64,000 bases of DNA from Cytophagaceae bacterium ABcell3 (GTDB lineage: Bacteria; Bacteroidota; Bacteroidia; Cytophagales; Cytophagaceae). A program made the position numbers and the translations under genes. Where the stretch lies: contig CP133159.1 of NCBI GenBank assembly GCA_030913385.1, positions 3,060,584-3,124,583 of the forward strand. Direction: 5' to 3'. Each line of letters starts with the position of its first letter. The first letter of the stretch is position 1. The notes under the pieces were generated by a model that was not told the origin of the DNA, did no database searches, and saw nothing but the letters and a program-made list of their open reading frames with translations. This document shows positions 9,233 to 17,716 of this stretch, piece after piece.

Positions 9233-9457
9233 TTATTCCTCATTTACCTCCGGATTATCACTTTTATTTTCCTTGAGCAGGGAGTAAAGAAATGGTGTGA
9301 AAAAAGTAAGGTTTTCAAGAAAGCAAGCCATACTATAAAATTTGCTCATGCTTACCTCTTTGTCCTCAGCCATCACTGCGAGTAACTGGTCTTGGCCTTC
9401 TTGAAACTTCTCTTTAAATTCTTCTTGTGTAAACTCCATAATTGATTTTTTTGTCAC
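9233..9457 (-). CDS. Small protein of unknown function overlapping the murU-like gene
   Basis: The 74-residue product contains FTQEEFKEKFQEGQDQLL and a moderately hydrophobic stretch FYSMACFLENLTFFTPFL. Its GTG start at 9457 overlaps the TGA stop of the upstream nucleotidyltransferase gene in a GTGA arrangement, which points to translational coupling; an internal ATG at 9439 is an alternative start. It ends 5 bp from the convergent kinase gene. No family recognised. Coupling to the cell-wall recycling genes suggests a linked role, but this is inference only. Confidence 0.55.
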   Translation of the reverse strand: MTKKSIMEFTQEEFKEKFQEGQDQLLAVMAEDKEVSMSKFYSMACFLENLTFFTPFLYSLLKENKSDNPEVNEE

Positions 9458-10170
9458 TTGAATAACTTTTCTGCCTCATTGACAGCTTCAGGCTTTCCAA
9501 CATCTATCAATATACCATTGCTATGATCAAAACCTAAAATCTTTTGATTTTTGCACAGCTCTAAATATACCTCCACAATAGAAAATTTACCTTCTTGTGA
9601 AATCATATGTAAAAAGTCTGGCTCTATAATATGTATACCACTAAAAGCTTTTTCTTCAAGCTCGGGTTCATCTTTTACAACTTTTTCTTCGCCTGACTTG
9701 GTGTTTTTCCAGCCACACAATTCGTTTTTATCATTAAATAAAAAATAACGGCTGGTTGTTCTTTTGGTTACTGCAAGTGTAACCATGGGCTTATGTCTTT
9801 GGTGGTAGTCGAGCATGCTTGCTATATCCAAATCTGTAAGGATATCTACATTCATAACAACAAAAGGTTCCTGACCATCTAAAACTGGTGTAGCCTTCTT
9901 TAGCCCTCCTCCAGTTTCTAACAGTTGCTCTGTTTCATCTGAAATATGTATTTTACAGCCATAGTTCTCATTTTCTTTCAGCAGGTTTAATATTTGGTCT
10001 GGAAAATGGTGAACATTTACTATAAATTCATTGATTCCAAAAGATTTCAAATAACCTATATTTCTTTCTAGTAAAGTTACTCCATTGACTTCAGCCAAGG
10101 CTTTTGGTTTGTTATTTGTAAATGGTTTTAAGCGAGTCCCTAGACCAGCAGCAAAAATCATTGCTTTCAT
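9454..10170 (-). CDS. murU: Nucleotidyltransferase, MurU-like (N-acetylmuramate-1-phosphate uridylyltransferase)
   Basis: The 238-residue protein starts with the nucleotidyltransferase signature MIFAAGLGTRLKPFTNNKPK and continues with ETGGGLKKA and MNVDILTDLD, the metal and nucleotide-binding elements of this fold. It has no left-handed-helix acyltransferase extension, in line with MurU and short mannose-1-phosphate guanylyltransferase-like enzymes. It lies 55 bp downstream of an AmgK-like sugar kinase. The AmgK-MurU pair converts recycled N-acetylmuramic acid through MurNAc-1-P to UDP-MurNAc, bypassing de novo synthesis, so the pairing supports this assignment over a GDP-mannose role. The nucleotide preference itself cannot be read from the sequence. 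Confidence 0.8.
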   Translation of the reverse strand: MKAMIFAAGLGTRLKPFTNNKPKALAEVNGVTLLERNIGYLKSFGINEFIVNVHHFPDQILNLLKENENYGCKIHISDETEQLLETGGGLKKATPVLDGQEPFVVMNVDILTDLDIASMLDYHQRHKPMVTLAVTKRTTSRYFLFNDKNELCGWKNTKSGEEKVVKDEPELEEKAFSGIHIIEPDFLHMISQEGKFSIVEVYLELCKNQKILGFDHSNGILIDVGKPEAVNEAEKLFK

Positions 10171-10225
10171 CAGAGTATGTTAATATCGTTCTCTACTAGT
10201 AATTTAATAGTTTTTTACTGAAGTA

Positions 10226-11674
10226 TCAGTTTATCCAATTTTTTTCTTCCTGAACAATATGCTTAAGCTCTACTTTTACGCCAAACTTATCTTCAAGATG
10301 TTTAGCCACACTGTCTGCTGCGAAAACGCTTCTATGTTGGCCACCAGTGCATCCAAAACTCACCTGCAAGCTTTCAAATCCTCTTTTCAAATAATCGGAC
10401 ACACTTATGTCTACCAAACTATAGACATGTTGTAAAAAGGTAGGCATTTCGGTTTGATAAACTAAAAAATCTTTCACCTCCTTATCGCGTCCAGTTAGTT
10501 TTTTATAAGGAGCAAACCTACCAGGGTTTAAAATACCCCGACAATCAAAAACAAAACCGCCCCCGTTGCCACTAGGGTCTTCTGGGAGCCCCTTTTTATA
10601 TGAGAAACTGTGGACTTTAACTACAAGTTTGCTTTCATCTGTAGCTTTAATGTTTTCGTACCGAGCTATAATATCATCTGAGGTCATGGCCTCCAACGCT
10701 TTTTGTAGTTCTGGAAGCCGTATTGGTATACTTTTGTTTTCCAGAAACCATTTCAAATTTTTTAAAGCATACGGAATACTACTGATAAAATGTGGCTTTC
10801 TTTCAAATAATCCCCTGTATCCATAAGCCCCAAGCGTCTGCAACATTCGGATAAGGACAAAACCATGGTAGTTGTCAAGGAACTCATCACGCTTAAGCTG
10901 ACCATTCAACAAGTCATTTACCCTGTCAAAATAATAGTCAAATAACTCATCACGCCATTCATAAGGTAGAGCAGCTTTGGCTTGCCATAGCATAGAAGCC
11001 ACATCATATTGTAATGCCCCTTGCATACCACCTTGATAATCTATAAAATACACCTTATCATCTTTGACCATTACATTTCTGCTTTGGCAATCCCTATGCA
11101 TGAAAAATTTATTTTTTTCCTGCATTAAGAAATAGCTCAGCATTTCAAAGTCGTTTAAAAGCAGGTTTTTATCATAAGGAAGCTTTAGAGCCCTTAAGAA
11201 ATAGTATTTAAAATAAAGTAAATCAGAGTAAATGGCGTGTCTATCAAAAGAGCGTGTAGCAATACAATAGTCGTAGTTCAATCCGGTGCCTCCTTGGATT
11301 TGTAAGCGGGCCAGTTGCGCTAAGGTTTTTTGATAAAGCTCAAAGGTATGGTCTGTATATCCCTCTTCCTGCAATTTATCAAGAAGGGAAGTGCTTCCCA
11401 AATCAGCTTGTACATAAAATTGCTTGTCAGCACTAACATGATACACTTCTGGAACAGATATTTGTTTACTGCTAAAATGTTTGGTAAACTCTAAAAAAGC
11501 AGTGTTTTCACGAACATTTGTATTGTAGGTTACGATATATGGCCGCTGAGCAGTGCTGACCCTAAAGTACATTCTGTCACTTCCCGCTAAAGCAAGCTGC
11601 TTAATGTCCTGAATGGCCAACTCTGGTTTCCAATTTTCAAAAAAAGCTTTTACCTGATCTATTATGGTAGGCAT
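10226..11674 (-). CDS. AmgK-like sugar kinase fused to a RapZ C-terminal domain
   Basis: Residues 1-340 form an aminoglycoside-phosphotransferase-type kinase with the catalytic loop HRDCQSRNVMV and the metal motif IDYQGGMQGALQYD, as in AmgK, the anomeric kinase for MurNAc and GlcNAc. From about 352 to 482 the protein matches the RapZ C-terminal domain (FSYKKGLPED, FVFDCRGILNPG, SFGCTGGQHRSV), without RapZ's N-terminal P-loop ATPase domain. In E. coli the RapZ C-terminal domain senses glucosamine-6-phosphate and binds small RNA. Its fusion to a recycling kinase suggests sensing of amino-sugar status. The gene heads a minus-strand operon with murU and a small ORF. Kinase fold and RapZ domain are confident, the substrate is inferred from context. 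Confidence 0.85.
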   Translation of the reverse strand: MPTIIDQVKAFFENWKPELAIQDIKQLALAGSDRMYFRVSTAQRPYIVTYNTNVRENTAFLEFTKHFSSKQISVPEVYHVSADKQFYVQADLGSTSLLDKLQEEGYTDHTFELYQKTLAQLARLQIQGGTGLNYDYCIATRSFDRHAIYSDLLYFKYYFLRALKLPYDKNLLLNDFEMLSYFLMQEKNKFFMHRDCQSRNVMVKDDKVYFIDYQGGMQGALQYDVASMLWQAKAALPYEWRDELFDYYFDRVNDLLNGQLKRDEFLDNYHGFVLIRMLQTLGAYGYRGLFERKPHFISSIPYALKNLKWFLENKSIPIRLPELQKALEAMTSDDIIARYENIKATDESKLVVKVHSFSYKKGLPEDPSGNGGGFVFDCRGILNPGRFAPYKKLTGRDKEVKDFLVYQTEMPTFLQHVYSLVDISVSDYLKRGFESLQVSFGCTGGQHRSVFAADSVAKHLEDKFGVKVELKHIVQEEKNWIN

Positions 11675-11910
11675 ATTATGGTCTATTTAAAGGCGAAAAA
11701 CAATTCCGCTTAATTCTTATTAAGTATAACGCTGACAAATTTATAAAATATAAAGTTTGTTGCAGGTTTTTCTGTAAGAAATGACACAACCCTTTAGAAT
11801 ATAATAATATTAAAATTTTTTAAGATTTTTTTAAAATATTCCATTACCTTAATATATGTAAAATGTATATAGTGTATGCTTTACATTATAATCAACCAAA
11901 CCTAACTTTT

Positions 11911-14900
11911 ATGAAGAAACTGTACTTTTTAACGCTTAGGCGAATGCTGTTGCTGTTGGTTTTTCTAAATATGAGCTTTTTATCAGCAAATGCGCAAAAC
12001 CTTTTAAGCAATGGAGATTTTGAAGATGGGGATACCGATTGGAACCATCAAGCAGGTGGAACATCCAATGCGTCTTTTGATCTAGTAACAGATGATGTTT
12101 ACAGTGGATCGAATGCTCTTAGGGTTCAGGCCAATACGCTTGGAGCAGAAAGTTGGGATATCCAGTCCATCCATTCCGGTTGGGAAGCAGAAGTTGGAAG
12201 GGATTACCAAGTTACGATCCACGCCAAAGCAGACCAAAATGGAAAAAGACTACGTCTGGTGAACCAAAATGAAGTTTACCTGACACATGCTGTCACATTA
12301 AGTACAGAATGGAACAGCTACACTTGGACATTTACCGCTCAAGAATCAAACCCATCGTTCCGGTTGCATTACATTGAAACTGGAACTTTTCACATCGATG
12401 ACATATCTATAGAAGTGCTCCCTGAAATTGAGCCTCCCGTGTTAGAAACATCCTTAAAAGAGCTGGGAGAGTATTGTGGTTTGTATGTAGGAACTGCTGT
12501 GGCTGATGCTCCCCTGAGAAACGAAACGCATTACAGAAATACCATTATCCAACAATTTGGAATGGTAGTGGCCGAGAATGAAATGAAGATGGAGACCATT
12601 AAACCTTCTGAAGACGGCCCTTATAATTTTGAACCTGGCGACAGACTGGTTGATTTTGCAGAAGAACATGGTATGCAGGTGCGTGGACACGCATTACTTT
12701 GGCATAGCCAAATGCCACGATGGATGAACGACAGGTCTTGGACCAAACAAGAGTTGATGGATTACTTAAAAGAATACATCACCACGGTAGTTACCCACTA
12801 TAAAGGAAAAATCCAAGAATGGGATGTCGCCAATGAGGTAATAAGTGATGGCCCTGGCAATCCTATAAGGGATGAACTGTGGTTCAATATTGGTGGAGTG
12901 GAAATTATTGACTCAGCTTTTAAGTGGGCACATGAAGCAGACCCCGACTGTAAACTTTATTATAACGACTATAGTGCCGAAACCATGAACAGCAAGTCTG
13001 ATGCTGTTTATGACTTAGTAAACGGACTGAAAGAAAGAGGTGCTCCTATTTATGGTGTTGGTCTGCAATCGCACCGTAATTACAATGAAGGTCTCCAAAT
13101 GCACTACGACCTGATTACCCAAATGGACCAGAATATTAAAAGGATCGGGGAACTAGGATTGAAAGTGGCCATTACAGAATTAGACCTTGGTATTCATACA
13201 CCAGTAACGGAACAAGATTATCAAGACCAAGCTGCTACTTATGCTAATATTTTGCAAGTAGCCCTGGACAACCGGCCTACCATTGAAACTTTTTGCTTAT
13301 GGGGCTTTACTGACAAACATTCTTGGATTCCAAACTTTTCAGGTGGAGAAAGAGATGAAGCTTTGATCTTTGACCATAATTACTTTCCCAAGCCGGCCTA
13401 TGATGCCTTAGTAGAAACCTTTGAAAATTGTACCCCGCCGGAAACCTGTGATGCGGAAATTTCTTATGAAGGAAGTAGGACTTTATGTGAAGGAGATTCG
13501 CTCGAGTTAACAGCTACAGAAGGTGCTTCTTATGTATGGCGAAAAGACGGTGACAATATAGGTACTTCAAGGACTTTGTGGGCAAAAGAAGATGGAGAGT
13601 ACAATGTTGAGGTGACTTATGCTAATGGCTGTACTGGTACTTCAGAAAGCCTTGGAATCTCTGTTGACCCTAAACCTGAAATATCTTATGAAGCTCCTAC
13701 AGTTGTATTGGTAGAACCTGCGGTCATTAGTTTCTCCGCGGAGTTAGCCAATGGCGGGGGAGATGCATGGAAGCTTAAAAATGAATCAGGAGAAATCATT
13801 TATACAGAAGAAGGGGAGAATTTCAACTTTGAAGAAGACGGGTTTGAAGCAGGAGAGCATTCTTTTATATTGATAGCTACAACAGAAAGTTGTATTGATT
13901 CTGTGGAAATAACTTTTAATGTAGAAGAATGTCCAAAACCCGAATTTTTAACTTATATCCAAAAAAATGAGGAAGAAGTTCAAGAGGTAGACAGTATGTC
14001 TGTTCCTGATGAGGCAAGCGTTAGATTGATACCTGAAACTGAACAAGAGGGCATCTGGAGTTGGACTGGCCCTAACGGTTTTGAAGCTGATACTCGTGAA
14101 ATTACAATAGAAGACTTCTCAGAGTCGCATGAAGGTGAATATGAAGTGACTTTTGTCAATGAATGTGGTCGGGATACCAGTATTATATTTACTTTATCTT
14201 ACTGTTATATATCTGACATACTCCCTTTTGCTTTTGTCAATGAAGAAGAAATCGAGAGCAAGGAAATAATAGTTGCTGAAGGCGATGAATTACTGTTAGA
14301 TCCACGTTTACTTATTACATCCACTCCTGGCCCTGAACCATATCCTGGACAGCCAGAAGATGGTTGGTACTGGGCAGGGCCTAATGATTTTGTTTCCAAT
14401 GAAAGGCAAGTTTCAATAGAAAGCGCTTCTGTTGAAGTTTCTGGTACTTATACAGTAAGCTATACTGCTGAATGCGGTACGAAACAAATAAGGTATGAGG
14501 TGCAGGTACAAGCAGAACCTGCCATCGACTGCAACGGAGACGAAGGGGGGACAGCCGAAATTGACGAATGTGATGTATGTGCCGGTGGCGAAACAGGCAT
14601 TGAACCGGGTTATACTTGCGCTGAGCCTGAAATTGAGTCTATCAGCGAGGACATTGAAGTTGAAGAAGGTGAAGAGCTAACGCTAACAGTTACAGCTTCT
14701 GGCCCTGGCGAACTTTCATACCAATGGTTCAGAAACGGCCAAGCCATTGAAGGTGCCACCGATGCTACCTATACCGTAACGGAAGCTGCTGTTTCTGATG
14801 CTGGCACTTACCATGTGGTGGTAAGCAACGAAAACGGTGACACGCAAAGTGCTTCTGTTGAGGCAACCATTGTCCAAGGAATCGACTGTAACGGCGACGA

Positions 14901-16695
14901 AGGGGGGACAGCCTATATCGATGATTGCGATGTCTGCGCCGGTGGCAATACAGGCATTGAGCCAGGCTTCACTTGCGCAGAGCCAACAGTAGAAGTTGTC
15001 TCCAGCGACATCAATGTAGAAGAAGGTGAAGACTTTACTTTGGAAGTTTCTGTAAGCGGCCCTGGAGAGAACACTTATCAGTGGTTCAAAGACGGAGAGC
15101 CGATTGAAGGTGCTATAGAAAGTACCTATACCGTACCTTCTGCAAGCGGATCCGATGCAGGCAGCTATCATGTGGTTGTGACCAATGACAATGGCGCTAC
15201 CACCAGTGACCCAATTCAAGTAAGTATTGCCTCAGCACCTGAAGTAGACTGCAACGGCGATGAAAACGGAACAGCGGAATATGACGAGTGCGATGTTTGC
15301 GCCGGTGGCAATACAGGCATTGAGCCAGGCTTCACTTGCGCAGAGCCAACGGTAGAAGTTATCTCCAGCGACATCAATGTAGAAGAAGGCGAAGACTTTA
15401 CTTTGGAGGTTTCTGTAAGCGGTCCTGGAGAGAACACTTACCAGTGGTTCAAAGACGGAGAGCCAATTGAAGGCGCTACAGAAAGTACCTTTACAGTTCC
15501 TTCTGCAAGCGGATCCGATGCAGGCAGTTACTATGTAGTGGTGACCAATGACAATGGCGCTACCACCAGTGACCCAATCCAAGTAAGTATTGCCACAGCA
15601 CCTGAAATAGACTGTAACGGCGATGAAAATGGAACAGCTGAATATGACGAGTGCGATGTCTGCGCCGGTGGCAATACAGGCATTGAGCCAGGCTTCACTT
15701 GTGCGGAGCCGGTTATAGATGCCATCTCTGCTGATATTAATGTAGAAGAAGGTGAAGACTTTACTTTGGAGGTTTCTGTAAGCGGTCCTGGTGAAAATAC
15801 TTACCAGTGGTTCAAAGACGGAGAGCCAATTGAAGGCGCTACAGAAAGTACCTATACCGTACCTTCTGCAAGCGGATCCGATGCGGGAAGCTATCATGTG
15901 GTTGTGACCAACGACAATGGTTCTGTCACAAGTGATGAAGTACATGTGGATGTGAGCTTGGCGGTAGACTGTAATGGCGTAGCTGGCGGTACTGCCGAAA
16001 TAGACGAATGTGGAGAGTGTGCCGGTGGCGATACAGGTATCGAACCTGGTTCTTCTTGCCCAGTGGTGAACCCAGAAATCATAAGTATCCCAACTGCACT
16101 AGAAGCGACTTTAGGAGAGCCGTTTGAGCTGAACGTAAACGCTTCTGGACCGGGATCTTTCACTTACCAGTGGTACCATAATAACCAACCAATAAATGGA
16201 GCTACCAACAGTACTTATTCTGTAGAAGAAACTTCTGAGGAAGACGCCGGTACATATCATGTTGTCATTACAAGCAGCAATGGCGGTGAGACCAAAAGCG
16301 AGGAAATTACGCTAACAGTTACCCAACCGGTAGACTGTAATGATGATATTTGGGGCGATGCCTTTTATGATGTATGTGGTATTTGCGCAGGAGGAAACAC
16401 AGGCATTGAGCCAACATTAGATGAGGATGAATGTGTTACCAGCATCAATGGCGAAGAGTTGGGTGCCAAGGTAAATGTTTATCCTAACCCTGCAAGTACA
16501 GAGTTGTTTGTTGAATATCAAGCTGTGGAGACTAAAACCTTGACTTTGTTAAACGGTTTAGGTCAAGTAGTCAGGTCTGTAAACAGTACCAACACAGTTG
16601 ATCGTTTTGACATCTCAGATTTACCTTCAGGAGTTTACCTGTTGGTCGTTGAATATGAAGGCAAGGTACAACATGCTAAAATAGTGGTTCAGTAA
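11911..16695 (+). CDS. GH10 xylanase, multidomain, T9SS-secreted
   Basis: The frame is open from an ATG at 11863, but Met at 11911 starts a proper signal peptide ending SFLSANAQ and is preferred (1594 residues). A CBM4/9-like domain (about 30-172) opens with NLLSNGDFEDG. The GH10 barrel (about 180-506) has acid/base Glu309 in WDVANEV and nucleophile Glu423 in ITELDLG, with RGHALLWHSQ between, so it should cleave xylan internally. Ig-like domains follow, then six cysteine-rich motifs of DCNGDExGTA type alternating with five Ig-like domains (from 14527). A T9SS type A domain with VNVYPNPASTELFVEY ends the protein. The last 741 coding bases appear identical to the end of the GH74 gene. It is divergent from the amgK gene and convergent with wrbA. 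Confidence 0.93.
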   Translation: MKKLYFLTLRRMLLLLVFLNMSFLSANAQNLLSNGDFEDGDTDWNHQAGGTSNASFDLVTDDVYSGSNALRVQANTLGAESWDIQSIHSGWEAEVGRDYQVTIHAKADQNGKRLRLVNQNEVYLTHAVTLSTEWNSYTWTFTAQESNPSFRLHYIETGTFHIDDISIEVLPEIEPPVLETSLKELGEYCGLYVGTAVADAPLRNETHYRNTIIQQFGMVVAENEMKMETIKPSEDGPYNFEPGDRLVDFAEEHGMQVRGHALLWHSQMPRWMNDRSWTKQELMDYLKEYITTVVTHYKGKIQEWDVANEVISDGPGNPIRDELWFNIGGVEIIDSAFKWAHEADPDCKLYYNDYSAETMNSKSDAVYDLVNGLKERGAPIYGVGLQSHRNYNEGLQMHYDLITQMDQNIKRIGELGLKVAITELDLGIHTPVTEQDYQDQAATYANILQVALDNRPTIETFCLWGFTDKHSWIPNFSGGERDEALIFDHNYFPKPAYDALVETFENCTPPETCDAEISYEGSRTLCEGDSLELTATEGASYVWRKDGDNIGTSRTLWAKEDGEYNVEVTYANGCTGTSESLGISVDPKPEISYEAPTVVLVEPAVISFSAELANGGGDAWKLKNESGEIIYTEEGENFNFEEDGFEAGEHSFILIATTESCIDSVEITFNVEECPKPEFLTYIQKNEEEVQEVDSMSVPDEASVRLIPETEQEGIWSWTGPNGFEADTREITIEDFSESHEGEYEVTFVNECGRDTSIIFTLSYCYISDILPFAFVNEEEIESKEIIVAEGDELLLDPRLLITSTPGPEPYPGQPEDGWYWAGPNDFVSNERQVSIESASVEVSGTYTVSYTAECGTKQIRYEVQVQAEPAIDCNGDEGGTAEIDECDVCAGGETGIEPGYTCAEPEIESISEDIEVEEGEELTLTVTASGPGELSYQWFRNGQAIEGATDATYTVTEAAVSDAGTYHVVVSNENGDTQSASVEATIVQGIDCNGDEGGTAYIDDCDVCAGGNTGIEPGFTCAEPTVEVVSSDINVEEGEDFTLEVSVSGPGENTYQWFKDGEPIEGAIESTYTVPSASGSDAGSYHVVVTNDNGATTSDPIQVSIASAPEVDCNGDENGTAEYDECDVCAGGNTGIEPGFTCAEPTVEVISSDINVEEGEDFTLEVSVSGPGENTYQWFKDGEPIEGATESTFTVPSASGSDAGSYYVVVTNDNGATTSDPIQVSIATAPEIDCNGDENGTAEYDECDVCAGGNTGIEPGFTCAEPVIDAISADINVEEGEDFTLEVSVSGPGENTYQWFKDGEPIEGATESTYTVPSASGSDAGSYHVVVTNDNGSVTSDEVHVDVSLAVDCNGVAGGTAEIDECGECAGGDTGIEPGSSCPVVNPEIISIPTALEATLGEPFELNVNASGPGSFTYQWYHNNQPINGATNSTYSVEETSEEDAGTYHVVITSSNGGETKSEEITLTVTQPVDCNDDIWGDAFYDVCGICAGGNTGIEPTLDEDECVTSINGEELGAKVNVYPNPASTELFVEYQAVETKTLTLLNGLGQVVRSVNSTNTVDRFDISDLPSGVYLLVVEYEGKVQHAKIVVQ
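14527..16450 (+). repeat. Cysteine-motif plus Ig-like module array in the GH10 gene
   Basis: Six copies of a motif of about 31 codons (DCNGDExGTAxxDxCDVCAGG type) start at 14527, 14884, 15247, 15610, 15967 and 16333, spaced 357-366 bp. Five Ig-like domains of about 85 residues, with YQWF and DAGxYxVVV strands, fill the spaces. Neighbouring modules are close to identical in places. Motif cysteines probably pair within each motif; calcium binding by the acidic residues is a guess. Confidence 0.85.
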
Positions 16696-16758
16696 CCATA
16701 AGGCATGTGTTGTGCCCTTACAAAAAAAGCTGCCGGATTTTTTCTGGCAGCTTTTTTT
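15955..16758 (+). repeat. Copy 1 of an 804-bp near-perfect duplication (GH10 tail and terminator)
   Basis: This stretch reads as identical to 28184-28987 in all blocks compared by eye. It includes the last two cysteine motifs, one Ig-like domain, the T9SS domain, the stop codon and the terminator, and stops inside the terminal T-run (next base G here, A in the other copy). Confidence 0.88.
16722..16758. terminator. Terminator after the GH10 gene
   Basis: AGCTGCCGGA pairs with TTCTGGCAGCT around a T-rich loop and is flanked by A and T runs, so it can act for both the GH10 gene and the convergent wrbA gene. The same hairpin ends the GH74 gene. Confidence 0.85.
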
Positions 16759-16806
16759 GTTTTATAACTTAAGCTAAGAAATTAACATTGGATAATAAAT
16801 TATAAA

Positions 16807-17424
16807 TTACCCTTCAGCCAAACCTGCTTTCACCCATTTGGCAATTTTTACAGTTCTCCTTGCTTGGTGCTTTATCGCTTTTTCCACACTATTTTGTATT
16901 TTTCCTTCTGAGTCAATGGTGGCGCTAGTGCCGTATGGATTACCTCCTGCTTCAAATATAGATTGGTCAGTATAACCAGTAGGAACAAGTATTGCCCCCC
17001 AATGTGACATAATCTTATATAGTGACCTTAAGGTAGTTTCTTGTCCTCCATGTGGGTTCATGGCAGACGTCATTCCGCTCACTACCTTGTTTGCAAGTTT
17101 TCCTTGAAACCACAGCCCTCCAGTAGTATCTATAAATGATTGTACTTGAGAAGGCATGTTTCCATATCGGGTAGGTATGCTGAAAATAATACTGTCAGCC
17201 CATTCTAGGTCTTCTAAAGTTGCTTCTGGAACATCTTTGGTTGCTTCTACATTTTTCTTCCAGGCAGGATTCTTGTCAATAGCTTCTTTGGGGGCAATTT
17301 CTTTAATTTTCAAAACCTTAACTTCTGCACCAGCTTCTTTTGCTGCCCCTTCGGCCATTTTAGCCATTTTATAATTTCCTCCTGTAGAGCTGTAGTAGAT
17401 TATTGCGAGTTTTAATGTAGCCAT
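16807..17424 (-). CDS. wrbA: WrbA-type NAD(P)H:quinone oxidoreductase (flavodoxin fold)
   Basis: The 205-residue protein has the FMN phosphate loop YYSSTGGNYKMA near the N-terminus, the IPTRYGNMPSQ segment and the SGMTSAMNPHGGQETT segment typical of WrbA. It should bind FMN and reduce quinones by two electrons in the cytoplasm, limiting redox cycling. The length fits the family (about 200). It is convergent with the GH10 gene and divergent from the flavoprotein gene. A 34-bp dyad at 17486-17519, about 60 bp upstream of its start, is a candidate operator. Confidence 0.92.
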   Translation of the reverse strand: MATLKLAIIYYSSTGGNYKMAKMAEGAAKEAGAEVKVLKIKEIAPKEAIDKNPAWKKNVEATKDVPEATLEDLEWADSIIFSIPTRYGNMPSQVQSFIDTTGGLWFQGKLANKVVSGMTSAMNPHGGQETTLRSLYKIMSHWGAILVPTGYTDQSIFEAGGNPYGTSATIDSEGKIQNSVEKAIKHQARRTVKIAKWVKAGLAEG

Positions 17425-17485
17425 TGTTGTTTAAATTAAATGTTATAACATGTATTTTGTCTCTGATAAACATTTAAAGACTCAA

Positions 17486-17519
17486 ATTGTTTGTCAAGGT
17501 AAATACCTTAGCAAACAAT
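17486..17519. promoter_or_regulatory. 34-bp dyad, candidate operator between wrbA and the flavoprotein gene
   Basis: The arms are ATTGTTTG and CAAACAAT on the outside and AAGGTA and TACCTT on the inside, separated by two mismatched positions on each side and a 2-nt centre. No T-run follows, so it is more likely a protein-binding site than a terminator. It lies in the 292-bp divergent intergenic region. Confidence 0.5.
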
Positions 17520-17716
17520 CATTTGCCCTCGCTCTAAGCAAACCACAAACATAATGAGTGTGCTAAAGTTTACATTATTCCGGAATAAGGAGAAAAAGCT
17601 TTTGGTTAAAACTTAAAGTTAGGTTTCATAAATCTTGGTGATGAAAAACTCGAACAAGTTGCAATGATGCGTTCAGGAGTCCTTTCTTCCAAGGTTTCAT
17701 TTAGAACACATCACAT

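Noticed and set aside
15232-15945. Long minus-strand frames (up to 237 codons) inside the module arrays of the GH10, mannanase and GH74 genes.
   Set aside because: They recur at the same offset in each module, mirror the coding strand's codon bias and have cysteine/aromatic-rich products without family features; the plus-strand enzymes are certain.
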